This document shows, piece after piece, positions 7,131 through 16,143 of a stretch of 64,000 nucleotides of DNA. The translations under genes were made by a program, and so were the position numbers. Source of the DNA: Rhizobium johnstonii 3841 (GTDB lineage: Bacteria > Pseudomonadota > Alphaproteobacteria > Rhizobiales > Rhizobiaceae); NCBI RefSeq assembly GCF_000009265.1, contig NC_008380.1, forward strand, positions 3,601,501 through 3,665,500, in the 5' to 3' direction. The notes beneath the pieces are model-generated. The model made no database searches and was not told the DNA's origin. It worked only from the letters and a program-made list of their open reading frames with translations. Every line of letters begins with the position of its first letter. Position 1 is the stretch's first letter.

Positions 7131-7931
7131 ATGTTTGCTCCCTATCTTGATCGCTGGTCGCTGATATCAGACGGCGAGCCCATCATCACCCATTCCAGCC
7201 GCCTCCTGCCGGTCCTCTGGCAGGATAAGCCTGCCATGCTGAAAGTGGCGGCCGATATCGACGAACGATACGGCGCGCTTCTGATGCACTGGTGGGACGG
7301 CGACGGCGCAGCCTATGTCTATGCCCATGAGGGCGATGCGCTGCTGCTCGAAAGGGCGACGGGAAAACGCTCGCTGCTTGCCATGGCGATGAACGGCGAG
7401 GACGATGAGGCAAGCCGCATCCTCTGCGGGACGGCGGCACGGCTGCATGCGCCGCGCGAAAAACCGCTTCCCGATCCCGTCCCCCTTACCCGCTGGTTCC
7501 GCGATCTGGAGCCGGCAGCGGGCAAGCATGGCGGCACGCTTGCCGATTGCTCGGCGATCGCCAACGTCCTCCTTGCCGATCAGCGTGATGTCACCATCCT
7601 CCACGGCGACATCCATCACGGCAACATTCTCGATTTCCAGGCCCGCGGCTGGCTGGCGATCGATCCGAAGCGGCTGTACGGCGAGCGCGGCTTCGATTTC
7701 GCCAATATCTTCGCCAACGAAGAACTGCCAACGATCACCGATCCCGCCCGTTTCCGCCGCCAACTCGCCATCGTTTCAGCGGAGGCGAAGCTGGAGCCGA
7801 AGCGGCTGCTGCAATGGATCGCCGCCTATTCCGGTCTTTCCGCCGCCTGGTTCCTCGGTGATCCGAATATTCAGCAGGCAGAAACGGCCCTGACGGTCGC
7901 CCGGATCGCGCTGGCCGAACTCGAGAGCTAA
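7131..7931 (+). CDS. APH(6)-like aminoglycoside/hydroxyurea kinase family protein
   Basis: 266-residue member of the APH_6_hur family (streptomycin 6-kinase and hydroxyurea resistance kinases). Visible motifs are the catalytic loop ILHGDIHHGNIL and the metal site WLAIDPKRLYGERGFD. The N-terminal lobe is short, as is usual here. It might phosphorylate an aminoglycoside, but chromosomal rhizobial members are mostly uncharacterised. Its stop codon overlaps by four bases the stop of the convergent reductase gene. Confidence 0.83.
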   Translation: MFAPYLDRWSLISDGEPIITHSSRLLPVLWQDKPAMLKVAADIDERYGALLMHWWDGDGAAYVYAHEGDALLLERATGKRSLLAMAMNGEDDEASRILCGTAARLHAPREKPLPDPVPLTRWFRDLEPAAGKHGGTLADCSAIANVLLADQRDVTILHGDIHHGNILDFQARGWLAIDPKRLYGERGFDFANIFANEELPTITDPARFRRQLAIVSAEAKLEPKRLLQWIAAYSGLSAAWFLGDPNIQQAETALTVARIALAELES

Positions 7932-8950
7932 CCCGCGTTCTGCGACGGGTGCCCGATACAGGCAGCCGCCGTGTCACGATGCGGTTCGGGCAGGCAGCCA
8001 AGCGCCACGAGCGAAGCCCTGACCGCCTCGTCGATCGGCGTCTGCGGTTCCCTGCCGAGTTCGGCCGTAAGCCTCGTATTCCGCATCCGCACCGGCACCT
8101 TCCAGAGATAGCGCATCTCCTTGATCTCCCGCATCACAGGAACGAAAGGGGCGGCCAGCGGCACGATCCACCAGGGGAAGTTGCCGATCTTCGCCTTACC
8201 GCCGACGACGCGCTTGATCGCTTCGGCCATCTGCATGCCGTCCGCATCCCAGAAGCCCTCCATATGATAGACGGCGAAGGCCGGCAGCCGATCGGCCCGA
8301 TCGACGAGTTGGGCAATGGTTTCCGCCATGTCGGGCAGGTAGGCCCATTGATGGCCGATGCCGTGCCGTGCCGGGTTCCTGATCGTGCCGACCGGCTTGC
8401 CTGGGGTCACGAGACCGGACGAGAACCAGCTGTTGGCCGTGGTGCCTGGACCGAAGAAATCCCCTGCCCTGACGATGATGGCGCCGGCACCGGACTGCGA
8501 GGCCGCCTTCAGCCGCTTCTCCATTTCGACGCGGATCGCCCCCTTCTTCGTCACCGGATGCTGCGGGCTTTCTTCCGTCGGCGCCGGCAGGGCGTCGGGA
8601 CCGAAATTATAGACGTTGCCCGGCAGCACGATGCGCACGCCGACAGCGCGAGCAGCGGCGATGGTATTGTCGAGCATCGGCAGCACCAGCGTTTCCCAGT
8701 CGCGATAGCCGGGCGGATTGACGGCATGGACGATCAGGCCGACGCCTTCAGCCGCCCTCAGGACGTCACCGGCATTCATCGCATCGCCCTGTACCCATTC
8801 GAAAGCCGGCTCGCTCCTCGACGCCTTTGTGGCGTCGCGGTTCAGCGCCCGGATGCGCCACCCGCGCGCAAGCAGCCTGCGGGCAACCGCGCTGCCGATA
8901 CCGCCAGTCGCGCCGAGAACCAGGGCCGTCGTCTTCATTTCGCTGCTCAT
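7928..8950 (-). CDS. NAD(P)-dependent epimerase/reductase (NmrA/SDR-a type)
   Basis: 340-residue atypical short-chain dehydrogenase. It has an N-terminal Rossmann motif VLGATGGIGSAVARRL and an NVYNFGP segment typical of extended SDRs; the YxxxK signature is not clear (the segment is PVTKKGAIRVEMEK), so catalytic class is uncertain. The ATG at 8950 has AAGGAGATG upstream. Divergently transcribed from a LysR gene with a 94-bp shared promoter region, the usual arrangement for a LysR regulator and its target. Confidence 0.82.
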   Translation of the reverse strand: MSSEMKTTALVLGATGGIGSAVARRLLARGWRIRALNRDATKASRSEPAFEWVQGDAMNAGDVLRAAEGVGLIVHAVNPPGYRDWETLVLPMLDNTIAAARAVGVRIVLPGNVYNFGPDALPAPTEESPQHPVTKKGAIRVEMEKRLKAASQSGAGAIIVRAGDFFGPGTTANSWFSSGLVTPGKPVGTIRNPARHGIGHQWAYLPDMAETIAQLVDRADRLPAFAVYHMEGFWDADGMQMAEAIKRVVGGKAKIGNFPWWIVPLAAPFVPVMREIKEMRYLWKVPVRMRNTRLTAELGREPQTPIDEAVRASLVALGCLPEPHRDTAAACIGHPSQNAG

Positions 8951-9044
8951 GACAATCATCTCCTTCGATCGGATGAAAGGATCATGCCACCAGAACGGCA
9001 TAAACGAAATTGACGAAAGAAATACATCTGCTATACAAAAATAT

Positions 9045-9971
9045 ATGGGCGTGGAACCGAGCTGGGATTTCTACCGCAGTTTTCTGACCGTGCTTCAGCA
9101 GGGTTCGCTTTCGGCCGCCGCCCGCGAACTGGGGTTGACCCAGCCGACCATAGGCCGCCATGTCGATGCACTGGAACTGGCGATCGGCGCCGAACTTTTC
9201 ACCCGCTCACCGAACGGCCTGCTGCCGACCGACGCCGCACTGGCGCTGAAGCCCTATGCCGAAACGCTGGCTGCAACCACCGCCGCGCTTTTGCGCACAG
9301 CATCCGGCCAGCGCGAGCGCATGGCGGGAACGGTCAGAGTCAGCGCCAGCGAGGTCATCGCCGTCGAAGTGCTGCCGGCGATTCTCGGACCGCTGCAGGA
9401 GACCTATCCCGAACTGCAGATCGAGCTCTCGGCATCCGACATGATCGAGGATCTGGTGAACCGCGAGGCCGATATTGCCGTGCGCATGGCCGAGCCGCAG
9501 CAAGCTGCGCTCGTCGTGCGCCGCATCGGCGATATCCCCCTCGGCTTTCATGCCCACCGCCGCTATCTCGAACGACACGGCTTGCCGCAAACCCTGACTG
9601 ACCTCACAAACCACCGGCTCATCGGCTTCGACCGGCAGACGGCCTATGTCCGCATGGCGATGAAACGCTATGCGGTGCCCGGCATCAATTTCTCCTATAG
9701 GACCGACAGCAATCTTGCCCAGCTCTCGGCGATCCGCGCCGGCGTCGGTATCGGTCTCTGCCAGATCGGACTTGCCCGGGGGAACCCTGACCTGGTGCAC
9801 GTCCTGCCCGATGCCTTCGCCATTCCGCTCGGCACGTGGGTGGCGATGCATGAGAACTTGAAGTCTTCGCCGCGCTACCGCGCCACCTTTGACGCGCTGG
9901 TCAAGGGCCTGCAGGACTATCACCGATATTCGACCTGGCGGGAACGAGATGGCAACGCACAATCCGGTTGA
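9045..9971 (+). CDS. LysR-family transcriptional regulator
   Basis: 308 residues. N-terminal HTH (LQQGSLSAAARELGLTQPTIGRHVDALE) and a LysR substrate-binding domain. The frame is open for 109 codons upstream, but that part is antisense to the divergent reductase gene; the ATG at 9045 places the HTH at the normal distance from the N-terminus. The likely target is the divergent reductase gene. The 3' end overlaps the start of the grpB-like gene by 23 bp. Confidence 0.87.
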   Translation: MGVEPSWDFYRSFLTVLQQGSLSAAARELGLTQPTIGRHVDALELAIGAELFTRSPNGLLPTDAALALKPYAETLAATTAALLRTASGQRERMAGTVRVSASEVIAVEVLPAILGPLQETYPELQIELSASDMIEDLVNREADIAVRMAEPQQAALVVRRIGDIPLGFHAHRRYLERHGLPQTLTDLTNHRLIGFDRQTAYVRMAMKRYAVPGINFSYRTDSNLAQLSAIRAGVGIGLCQIGLARGNPDLVHVLPDAFAIPLGTWVAMHENLKSSPRYRATFDALVKGLQDYHRYSTWRERDGNAQSG

Positions 9972-10464
9972 ACTCGTGCCCTATGATCCGCAATGGCCAC
10001 AAGCCTTCCAGCGCATCCGCGAAAGACTGCTGGCCTTGCTGCCGCAGGCGCTGTCCATCGATCATATCGGCAGCACGTCCATACCGGGCATGATGGCCAA
10101 GCCGCTTATTGATATCGACATCGTTCTTCCCGGCCTCGAGCACATCGAGGACGCCACACACAAGCTTCTGGCCGAAGGCTACGAGCCACGCGGCAACCGC
10201 TATGACGACGACGTCTGGGCATTCTTATCGAAAGGTTCGGTGCCGGCGGAACGGGTCTACCTTTGCCCTGAAGGTAACGGCACGCATCGAAACAGGCTGG
10301 CTTTCCTGGATTATCTCATTGCGCATCCGCAAGCGGCGGCCGATTATGCCGCGCTCAAACGCAGGCTGGCGGCCGAATTCCGGATGGACGGCGACAGTTA
10401 TACTGCGCATAAGCGCGAATTCGTCGATGCGATCGTCGCGCGGGCATTGGCGGGAGATGGTTAG
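9949..10464 (+). CDS. GrpB family protein (UPF0157, nucleotidyltransferase-like)
   Basis: 171 residues. The family has a minimal nucleotidyltransferase fold; the conserved IDHIGSTSIPGMMAKPLIDI (with GS and two acidic positions) and a C-terminal YTAHKREFVD segment are visible. The start at 9949 is within the LysR gene, suggesting translational coupling. Molecular function is not established for the family. Confidence 0.85.
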   Translation: MATHNPVELVPYDPQWPQAFQRIRERLLALLPQALSIDHIGSTSIPGMMAKPLIDIDIVLPGLEHIEDATHKLLAEGYEPRGNRYDDDVWAFLSKGSVPAERVYLCPEGNGTHRNRLAFLDYLIAHPQAAADYAALKRRLAAEFRMDGDSYTAHKREFVDAIVARALAGDG

Positions 10465-10748
10465 CTTCCGATGCCTTGCGAGGCTTCGGCTGTGCGATCC
10501 TTCCACTGGCCGTCCACCACCTCGGTTTCCGGCCGGTCGCCACCTTCGGCATATTCTTCATGCCACTTGCCGTTCTCGTCCTGCCAACTGATCTCGGCGG
10601 AATCGCCGCCGACCTGCTGTTCGGCCGCGACGATGCGCGCAGCTTCGAGCGCCTCGGCATGGGTCGGGAATGCCTCTGAATAGACACCTCCCAGCCTGTA
10701 GGCCCAGCCGCCGTCATGCGGCACGACTTCGTAGACCACCTTGATCAT
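10461..10748 (-). CDS. DUF2188-like small protein
   Basis: 95 residues with an N-terminal DUF2188-like module: a strand, VVPHDGGWAYRLGG, then HAEALEAARIVAAEQ. The tail is acidic and hydrophilic. The ATG at 10748 follows GAGGAGACTG. The stop overlaps the grpB-like stop by three bases (convergent). Function unknown. Confidence 0.78.
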   Translation of the reverse strand: MIKVVYEVVPHDGGWAYRLGGVYSEAFPTHAEALEAARIVAAEQQVGGDSAEISWQDENGKWHEEYAEGGDRPETEVVDGQWKDRTAEASQGIGS

Positions 10749-10979
10749 GCATCAGTCTCCTCATCTTCTTGTTGCGCATTCGCACGCTTCCGGAAAAGAT
10801 CCGGATCATCGCGGCCGCTTGACGAGAATTCGAGGACGCCGCGATCTGCTTTCCGGCCCCGATGACGTTCAGTATTCCATTAAACGCCGAAGACTGCAAA
10901 TGGCACTCTACCGGGACTTGCTTGATATGCAAAATCAGCGACTTAGATAGAACGCATGAATCGGGACAGGAGCTGAGGC

Positions 10980-12077
10980 TTGGGGATCGCGTCACGCTTT
11001 AAAGAGGAAAAGTTTCTTGTCGCCGCACTTGTCGTTGCAGCGATCGCCTATTTCTTGGAACATGCGGTGATCGAGATGGGGCGCGGCGTCGCGCTGATTG
11101 CCGCCGCTGGCCTGGTCGGCACCATCGTGCTCGCCTCGATCCGCGTTGCCCATCATGCCGAGCTGCTCGCCGTCAAGGTCGGCGATCCCTATGGCACGAT
11201 GATCCTGACGCTCTCGGCCGTCGCCGTCGAAGTCATCATCCTCGCCATCATGATGAGCGGCGAGAGCTCGCCGACGCTGGTGCGCGACACGATCTACTCG
11301 GCCCTGATGCTCGATATCAACGGCATCCTCGGCCTGGCCGCCCTGCTCGGCGGCCTCAAGCACGGCGAACAGCCCTACAACGACAATTCCGGCAAGACCT
11401 ACGGCGTGATGATCCTCACCGCCATGGGCATTTCGATGATCGTGCCGGAATTCGTGCCGAGCGACAAATGGCACTATTATTCCGCCTTCACCATCGTCGC
11501 GATGATCGCGCTCTACGGCCTTTTCCTGCGCATGCAGGTCGGCCAACACAGCTATTTCTTCAGCTACAGCTATCCGCGCTCCGAACGGAAGAAAGAAAGT
11601 TCGGACGAGCATGGCCCCGACGAGTCGGCCGCGATCTCGATCGCCACCATTCTCGTCGGCGTCGTCATTATCGGCCTGCTCGCGGAGTTCATGGCGGCCT
11701 TCATGACCGAGGGCCTGCGCGACAGCGGTGCACCGATCGCCGTGACCGCCGTCGTCGTCGCAGCGATTTCGGCCGCCCCGGAGATCCTGACGGCGTTGAG
11801 GGCGGCACTCAGGAATCGCATGCAGGCGACGGTCAACATCGCTATGGGCGCCTCGCTGTCGACGGTCATTCTGACGGTGCCCGTCATGGAGGCGATCGCG
11901 CTCTATACCGGCCAGCCCTTCATCATGGCGATGACCCCGGTACAGACCGTGATGGTGGCGATCACGCTGATTGCCGCCGCGATCAACCTCAACGACGGCG
12001 AGACCAACGCCATCGAGGGCATGACGCACTTCATCCTCTTCGCCACCTTCGTCATGCTGACGGCGCTGGGGCTTTGA
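10980..12077 (+). CDS. Calcium:proton antiporter-like cation carrier (Y4hA/ChaA type)
   Basis: 365-residue membrane carrier of the CaCA superfamily with about 10-11 helices. The two internal repeats each carry the ion-binding acidic helix: DPYGTMILTLSAVAVEVIIL and VVVAAISAAPEILTALRAAL. A hydrophilic loop (YPRSERKKESSDEHGPDES) separates the halves. It probably exports Ca2+ or Na+ in exchange for H+. The start is TTG at 10980 after AGGAGCTGAGG; it lies where the first helix begins. Confidence 0.87.
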   Translation: MGIASRFKEEKFLVAALVVAAIAYFLEHAVIEMGRGVALIAAAGLVGTIVLASIRVAHHAELLAVKVGDPYGTMILTLSAVAVEVIILAIMMSGESSPTLVRDTIYSALMLDINGILGLAALLGGLKHGEQPYNDNSGKTYGVMILTAMGISMIVPEFVPSDKWHYYSAFTIVAMIALYGLFLRMQVGQHSYFFSYSYPRSERKKESSDEHGPDESAAISIATILVGVVIIGLLAEFMAAFMTEGLRDSGAPIAVTAVVVAAISAAPEILTALRAALRNRMQATVNIAMGASLSTVILTVPVMEAIALYTGQPFIMAMTPVQTVMVAITLIAAAINLNDGETNAIEGMTHFILFATFVMLTALGL

Positions 12078-12187
12078 AGGCTTCTTCTCTCCGACAGGAG
12101 AATGGAGAGCAGCTATCCGCCACGTAGCGTCAACTCAAAGAGCAGCTTTCTTGACAGCCCCCGCCTTTTGGGGAGAGCTTTCGACAG

Positions 12188-13057
12188 TCATTCCTTCGAC
12201 TTTTCGAGGAAACGCTGCTTGCGGGTTTTCGGCTTGAAGCGCCGGAAGAAACCCTCGATGGCGCGGATGGATTTGGTGACGGACATGAGCCTGTCGATCT
12301 GGCTATTAGCGTTGTGGAGCCGTTCCGACAGGACTTCGGCCGCCGTCATCGCGATCTCGATCGGCGGCACCTGTGGAAACCGTCTGGCAATTGCCGCATA
12401 GGGGCTGGCATCCACGCCGCCCATCATCGAGATCGTGCCCATCCGTGCAAAGAGACGCAGGAAGATCTGCTCGAACGTCCAGTCGTGCACGTCGAAGACC
12501 TTCCACTTCTCGCTCCTCTTCGCCGAAAAACCGGCAAGCAGGATCTTGCCCGGCAGTTGCAGCTCGGCGAGCCACAGCGCCACCGCAAAACCACTCGTCG
12601 CGATCTTGCCCACCGGATAGAGGTCGACGAGCATTTTCGTCAGATCAAGGTGACGGGTTTCAGCGCCTTCGAAGCGGCCCTCCTCGCTGAAGTTTTCCTC
12701 CGGGGAGACTCGAATGTTGACGACGCCCAAAAAATCGTCGCCGGCAAAGAAGCGCAGGACATCCGCCGCCTCGCGCCTGTGGACGATATTGGCGCCCATC
12801 ACGCCGCTGCGGGCAAACAGCACCGCATGGCCGGCAAAGGGTTCGTCGAGCACCTTATAGACATTGTTGAAGAAGACGTAGAGAGCCGTCTCCGGCAATT
12901 CGCTTCGCAGCCGTTTAAAGTCGACGGCTTCGCTGTTTGCCACCAGCACGACGTGGGAATAGTGCGACAACTGCGCCTTCCACGCCTCCGGCGTCAGGAC
13001 GTTGAAGCCGCCATCTGCGGCGGCGGCACTCTGCGTGTCGCTGGGGATTGCTTCCAT
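12188..13057 (-). CDS. Unknown protein with a sialyltransferase-like (GT29-like) C-terminal motif
   Basis: 289 residues, no signal peptide or clear membrane segment. I do not recognise the family firmly. The stretch around residues 150-205 (TSGFAVALWLAEL ... ILLAGFSAKRSEKWKVFDVH DWTFEQ, written with a break) resembles the motif found in GT29-like sugar transferases: TSG, a hydrophobic helix, L-GF and HDW-E. The C-terminus is strongly basic. The gene follows the GT8 gene by 46 bp on the same strand, so both probably build or decorate the same surface glycan. Confidence 0.7.
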   Translation of the reverse strand: MEAIPSDTQSAAAADGGFNVLTPEAWKAQLSHYSHVVLVANSEAVDFKRLRSELPETALYVFFNNVYKVLDEPFAGHAVLFARSGVMGANIVHRREAADVLRFFAGDDFLGVVNIRVSPEENFSEEGRFEGAETRHLDLTKMLVDLYPVGKIATSGFAVALWLAELQLPGKILLAGFSAKRSEKWKVFDVHDWTFEQIFLRLFARMGTISMMGGVDASPYAAIARRFPQVPPIEIAMTAAEVLSERLHNANSQIDRLMSVTKSIRAIEGFFRRFKPKTRKQRFLEKSKE

Positions 13058-13103
13058 ATCGGCTCACATGCACTTTCCAAGGACGATGCGCTCTGCCGTC
13101 CCA

Positions 13104-14090
13104 CTAGCTGTTGCTGAAATAAGCGCGCGTCCGCGCCAGCCGCGCCAGCCCGCCGATCCGCTTTCCCAAATGCGAAAGGAACCCCGCGATCCGGCCCGTC
13201 ATCGACGGCTGCCTGCAGAAGGAAGCCCATGGCGTATTGGCCAGATCCTCGGCATAACGCTTGGCCATTCGGCGATGCACCCACGGCACAGTTGCCTGCC
13301 ACGGCTTTTTCCGGCCGGTGAAATGGATAATCGCCGGCCGGCCGACGAAAGGCAGGAGGCCGGTCTGCGTGTTCCAGCGCGGATCGAGCACCAGCCAGTC
13401 GCCATCGAAAGTGACGTTCAGCGCATCCTGGTCGTTATTCTCGAAAAGATGCGACCGCTCCTCGAAGATCTCCCGTGTCCTGGCAAAAAGCCCTCTCGAC
13501 CGGCAGGCCGACCAGTCGAACAGCAGCACGCCGGCATTAAAATAGCGCCCGCCCTCGCGCATGCCGATCTTCCGCTGCCGTGCGCCGGCCTTCTCGGGAA
13601 AGGCCATGACATAATCGTCTATGGCAGCAAGCGCCTTGTCCTGCAAATCCATGGCGAAGAGGTCGTCGACCGGCGCAACCGCAAGCACATCGGCATCGAG
13701 ATAGAGCAGCCGCTCGACATGATCGGGAATGTGCAGATCCATGTAGAGCCGCGCCAGCGTCGCGCCCGACCAGCGGCCCCGCGCCTGCAGCGCCGTATCC
13801 GGCGTATTGTAGGGCAGAACCTTGATTGCCATGCCGTGCAGCCGTGCGAAATTTCCGACCTCGGCGATCTCGTTCGGCTTGAGGTCGATGCCGAGAAGCA
13901 GGAACTCCACAGTGGCACTTGAGAGATTGCGCTTGACGGAAAGCAGGGTGCAGCAGGCGGCCGGCAGCATGTTGACATCCGAACAGACGATCACGGCACT
14001 CTGCTGCAAAATCCCGGCCTCCCGAAGCGGCGACTTAAACTGATGCCGGATATCTAGTTGGTTTGATGCCAACCCGCAACCGCAGATCAC
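13104..14090 (-). CDS. Glycosyltransferase family 8 protein
   Basis: Up to 328 residues. Retaining GT-A enzyme using a nucleotide-sugar, as in LPS glucosyl/galactosyltransferases. Key motifs are the metal-binding DxD in LLYLDADVLAV, the YFNAGVLLFDW segment, NDQDALN, and the C-terminal HFTGRKKPW. The start is uncertain: the fold begins at about residue 31 (AVIVCSDVNML), and the first 30 residues are atypical, so a TTG at about 14009 could be used instead of the ATG at 14090. Partner of the gene downstream. Confidence 0.85.
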   Translation of the reverse strand: MICGCGLASNQLDIRHQFKSPLREAGILQQSAVIVCSDVNMLPAACCTLLSVKRNLSSATVEFLLLGIDLKPNEIAEVGNFARLHGMAIKVLPYNTPDTALQARGRWSGATLARLYMDLHIPDHVERLLYLDADVLAVAPVDDLFAMDLQDKALAAIDDYVMAFPEKAGARQRKIGMREGGRYFNAGVLLFDWSACRSRGLFARTREIFEERSHLFENNDQDALNVTFDGDWLVLDPRWNTQTGLLPFVGRPAIIHFTGRKKPWQATVPWVHRRMAKRYAEDLANTPWASFCRQPSMTGRIAGFLSHLGKRIGGLARLARTRAYFSNS

Positions 14091-14190
14091 CCGCCGAACC
14101 GTCGCTCTGCGTCACGTTTTGAATCGGAATTCAACGACTTGCGAGGCAAAGCGGATTCAGATGAGGAGCATATTGAATCGGAACGTGAAC

Positions 14191-14577
14191 TTAGAGCCGC
14201 AGCGCCAATGGATGATCCGCGAGCAGCCGATCGACTGTCGCAAGCTGCAGTCCCTCGACCTTGCACTGAGCGAGCAGCAAGCGATCGAAGGGATCGCGCG
14301 TCTCCGGCTCGGGGTCGGCAGCGGTGATGACGTGCGCGATATCGATGGGCAGGATCTTCAGCCCGGTGCCCTGCAGGTAGGCAGGAATAACGTCCAGGGT
14401 TAGTCCCGGCTGCAACTTGCCAAGTCGTGTCTTGATCGCGATTTCCCAAAGGCTAGCGACGCTGACGAAACCCTCGGTCGCCGCGTCCAAAAGCACACGC
14501 TGGACATCAGGAAAACGGTCCGTCAGCTTTCGTTGGACAATTGCGATGATCATATGCGTGTCGAGTAGCACACGCAT
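14191..14577 (-). CDS. PIN-domain toxin (VapC-like)
   Basis: 128 residues from the ATG at 14577. PIN ribonuclease fold with conserved acids in LLDTH (N-terminus), ASLWEIAIKTRLGK, and RDPFDRLLLAQ. VapC-type toxins cleave tRNA or rRNA; the partner antitoxin gene is directly upstream. An alternative GTG at 14583 would overlap the antitoxin stop (GTGA), a common arrangement for translational coupling. No truncation is seen. Confidence 0.88.
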   Translation of the reverse strand: MRVLLDTHMIIAIVQRKLTDRFPDVQRVLLDAATEGFVSVASLWEIAIKTRLGKLQPGLTLDVIPAYLQGTGLKILPIDIAHVITAADPEPETRDPFDRLLLAQCKVEGLQLATVDRLLADHPLALRL

Positions 14578-14579
14578 GA

Positions 14580-14840
14580 TCACGGCAGCGGCTTGAGAAG
14601 AAAATCTTCCGGCAACGGATCGTCGAAGTCGTCGGCGATATACATCTCCGTCCGCGTGATACCCTTGGAACGAAGATAGGCTTCGCCGGCCTCCAGGTTC
14701 AAACCGCCGCGTTTTTGATGCGGCACGAGATCGAACACCGGCCGGCCGTTGCGTGTCACGACAATGGTTTCCCCTTCCTCGACCTCACGGGCGAGTTCGG
14801 TCAGGCGGTTCTTCGCATCACGGATGGAAACGGTCTTCAT
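14580..14840 (-). CDS. Phd/YefM-type antitoxin
   Basis: 86 residues. N-terminal Phd/YefM fold (VSIRDAKNRLTELAREVEEG, then TIVVTRNGRPVFDLVPH) and a toxin-wrapping C-terminal tail. It should neutralise the PIN toxin and repress the operon. The ATG at 14840 is firmly placed by the fold, but no Shine-Dalgarno precedes it (ACATTTGCCTCC), so translation may be weak or leaderless. A strong dyad lies just upstream. Confidence 0.88.
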   Translation of the reverse strand: MKTVSIRDAKNRLTELAREVEEGETIVVTRNGRPVFDLVPHQKRGGLNLEAGEAYLRSKGITRTEMYIADDFDDPLPEDFLLKPLP

Positions 14841-14848
14841 GGAGGCAA

Positions 14849-14870
14849 ATGTAGCTACATGCAGCTACAT
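14849..14870. promoter_or_regulatory. Operator-like dyad of the Phd/PIN operon
   Basis: On the minus strand the 22 bp read ATGTAGCT-GC-ATGTAGCT-ACAT: two direct copies of ATGTAGCT, the second being half of the palindrome ATGTAGCTACAT. It lies 8 bp before the antitoxin ATG, so a bound antitoxin would block transcription or initiation. Autoregulation by the toxin-antitoxin complex is inferred from the family. Confidence 0.55.
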
Positions 14871-14887
14871 CGTCAATGTCGCCGCAA

Positions 14888-14917
14888 AGAAAAAGGCCCG
14901 CCGTCGCCAGCAGGCCT
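14888..14917 (-). terminator. Terminator of the aspartate aminotransferase gene
   Basis: On the minus strand: AGGCCTGC - 8-nt loop - GCGGGCCT followed by TTTTCTTT, 24-50 bp after the aminotransferase stop. Confidence 0.75.
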
Positions 14918-14940
14918 CGATTGGTGTTTTTGAGAACCGC

Positions 14941-16143
14941 TTACTTGCAAGCGCCGCAGAAGCGCTGGATGCGGCGGCAAGCTTCCTCAAGCAGCTCTTC
15001 CGAAGTGGCGTAAGAGATGCGGAAGTTCGGGCCGAGACCGAAGGCCGAACCGTGAACGACGGCGACGCCTTCCGTTTCCAGAAGCTCGGAAACGAAATCC
15101 TCGTCCGTCTCGATCACCTTGCCCGACGGAGCCGTCTTGCCGATCAGGCCGGCGCAGGACGGATAGACATAGAAGGCGCCTTCCGGAACCGGGCAGACAA
15201 TGCCCTTGGCCTGGTTCAGCATCGAAACGACGAGATCGCGACGACCTTCGAAGATCTTCTTGTTCGCAGGGATGAAGCCCTGCGTGCCGTTCAGCGCTTC
15301 GACAGCCGCCCACTGGGCGATCGACGTCGCACCCGAGGTCTGCTGACCCTGGATCATATCCATGGCCTTGATGAGCTGGATCGGACCGGCCGCATAGCCG
15401 ATACGCCAGCCGGTCATCGCATAGGCCTTGGAGACGCCGTTCATCGTCAGCGTGCGGTCGTAGAGCTTCGGCTCGACTTCCACAGGCGTGACGAACTTGA
15501 AGTCGCCATAGGTCAGGTGCTCGTACATGTCGTCGGTCAGCACCCAGACCTGCGGATGCTTCATTAGCACATCCGTCAGCGCCTTCAGCTCGTCCTGCGT
15601 ATAGGCCGCCCCCGTCGGGTTGGACGGCGAGTTGAAGATGAACCACTTGGTCTTCGGCGTGATCGCCTTTTCGAGATCGGCGGCCTGGAGCTTGAAGTTG
15701 TGCTCCTGGGTGGCCGAAACGAAAACCGGTGTGCCGCCGCACAGCGCCACCATCTCAGGATAGGAAACCCAGTAAGGCGCCGGGATAACGACTTCGTCGC
15801 CGGGGTTCAGCGTCGCCATGAAGGCGTTGAAAAGGATCTGCTTGCCGCCGGTGCCGACGATCGTCTGCTCCCAGGAATAATCGAGGCCGTTCTCGCGCTT
15901 GAACTTGGCGGCGATCGCCTTGCGCAGTTCCGGGATACCGGAAACCGGCGTGTACTTCGTCTCGCCGCGGTTGATCGCGTCGATGGCGGCCGTCTTGATA
16001 TTATCGGGCGTATCGAAATCCGGTTCCCCCGCGCCAAGGCCGATGACGTCACGTCCTTTTGCTTTCAGCTCGCGCGCTTTCTGAGAGACGGCGATGGTGG
16101 CTGAAGGCTTCACACGGGAAAGAGCATCGGCAAGGAAAGCCAT
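14941..16143 (-). CDS. aatA: Aspartate aminotransferase, class I (AatA)
   Basis: 400-residue PLP enzyme interconverting aspartate + 2-oxoglutarate and oxaloacetate + glutamate. The PLP lysine is K239 in NGVSKAYAMTGWRIGY, with the substrate-binding N175 (SPSNPTG), D204, Y207 and the cofactor-phosphate R247. The opening LADALSRVKPSATIAVSQKA is typical of the rhizobial AatA/subgroup I-gamma enzymes, which are needed for symbiotic nitrogen fixation in Sinorhizobium. Has its own terminator and divergent upstream region. Confidence 0.93.
   Translation of the reverse strand: MAFLADALSRVKPSATIAVSQKARELKAKGRDVIGLGAGEPDFDTPDNIKTAAIDAINRGETKYTPVSGIPELRKAIAAKFKRENGLDYSWEQTIVGTGGKQILFNAFMATLNPGDEVVIPAPYWVSYPEMVALCGGTPVFVSATQEHNFKLQAADLEKAITPKTKWFIFNSPSNPTGAAYTQDELKALTDVLMKHPQVWVLTDDMYEHLTYGDFKFVTPVEVEPKLYDRTLTMNGVSKAYAMTGWRIGYAAGPIQLIKAMDMIQGQQTSGATSIAQWAAVEALNGTQGFIPANKKIFEGRRDLVVSMLNQAKGIVCPVPEGAFYVYPSCAGLIGKTAPSGKVIETDEDFVSELLETEGVAVVHGSAFGLGPNFRISYATSEELLEEACRRIQRFCGACK

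Noticed and set aside
7131..7931. Acquired antibiotic resistance gene
   Set aside because: The APH(6)-like kinase has the same base composition as its neighbours and no mobile element nearby, so it is probably an old chromosomal gene of unknown substrate.
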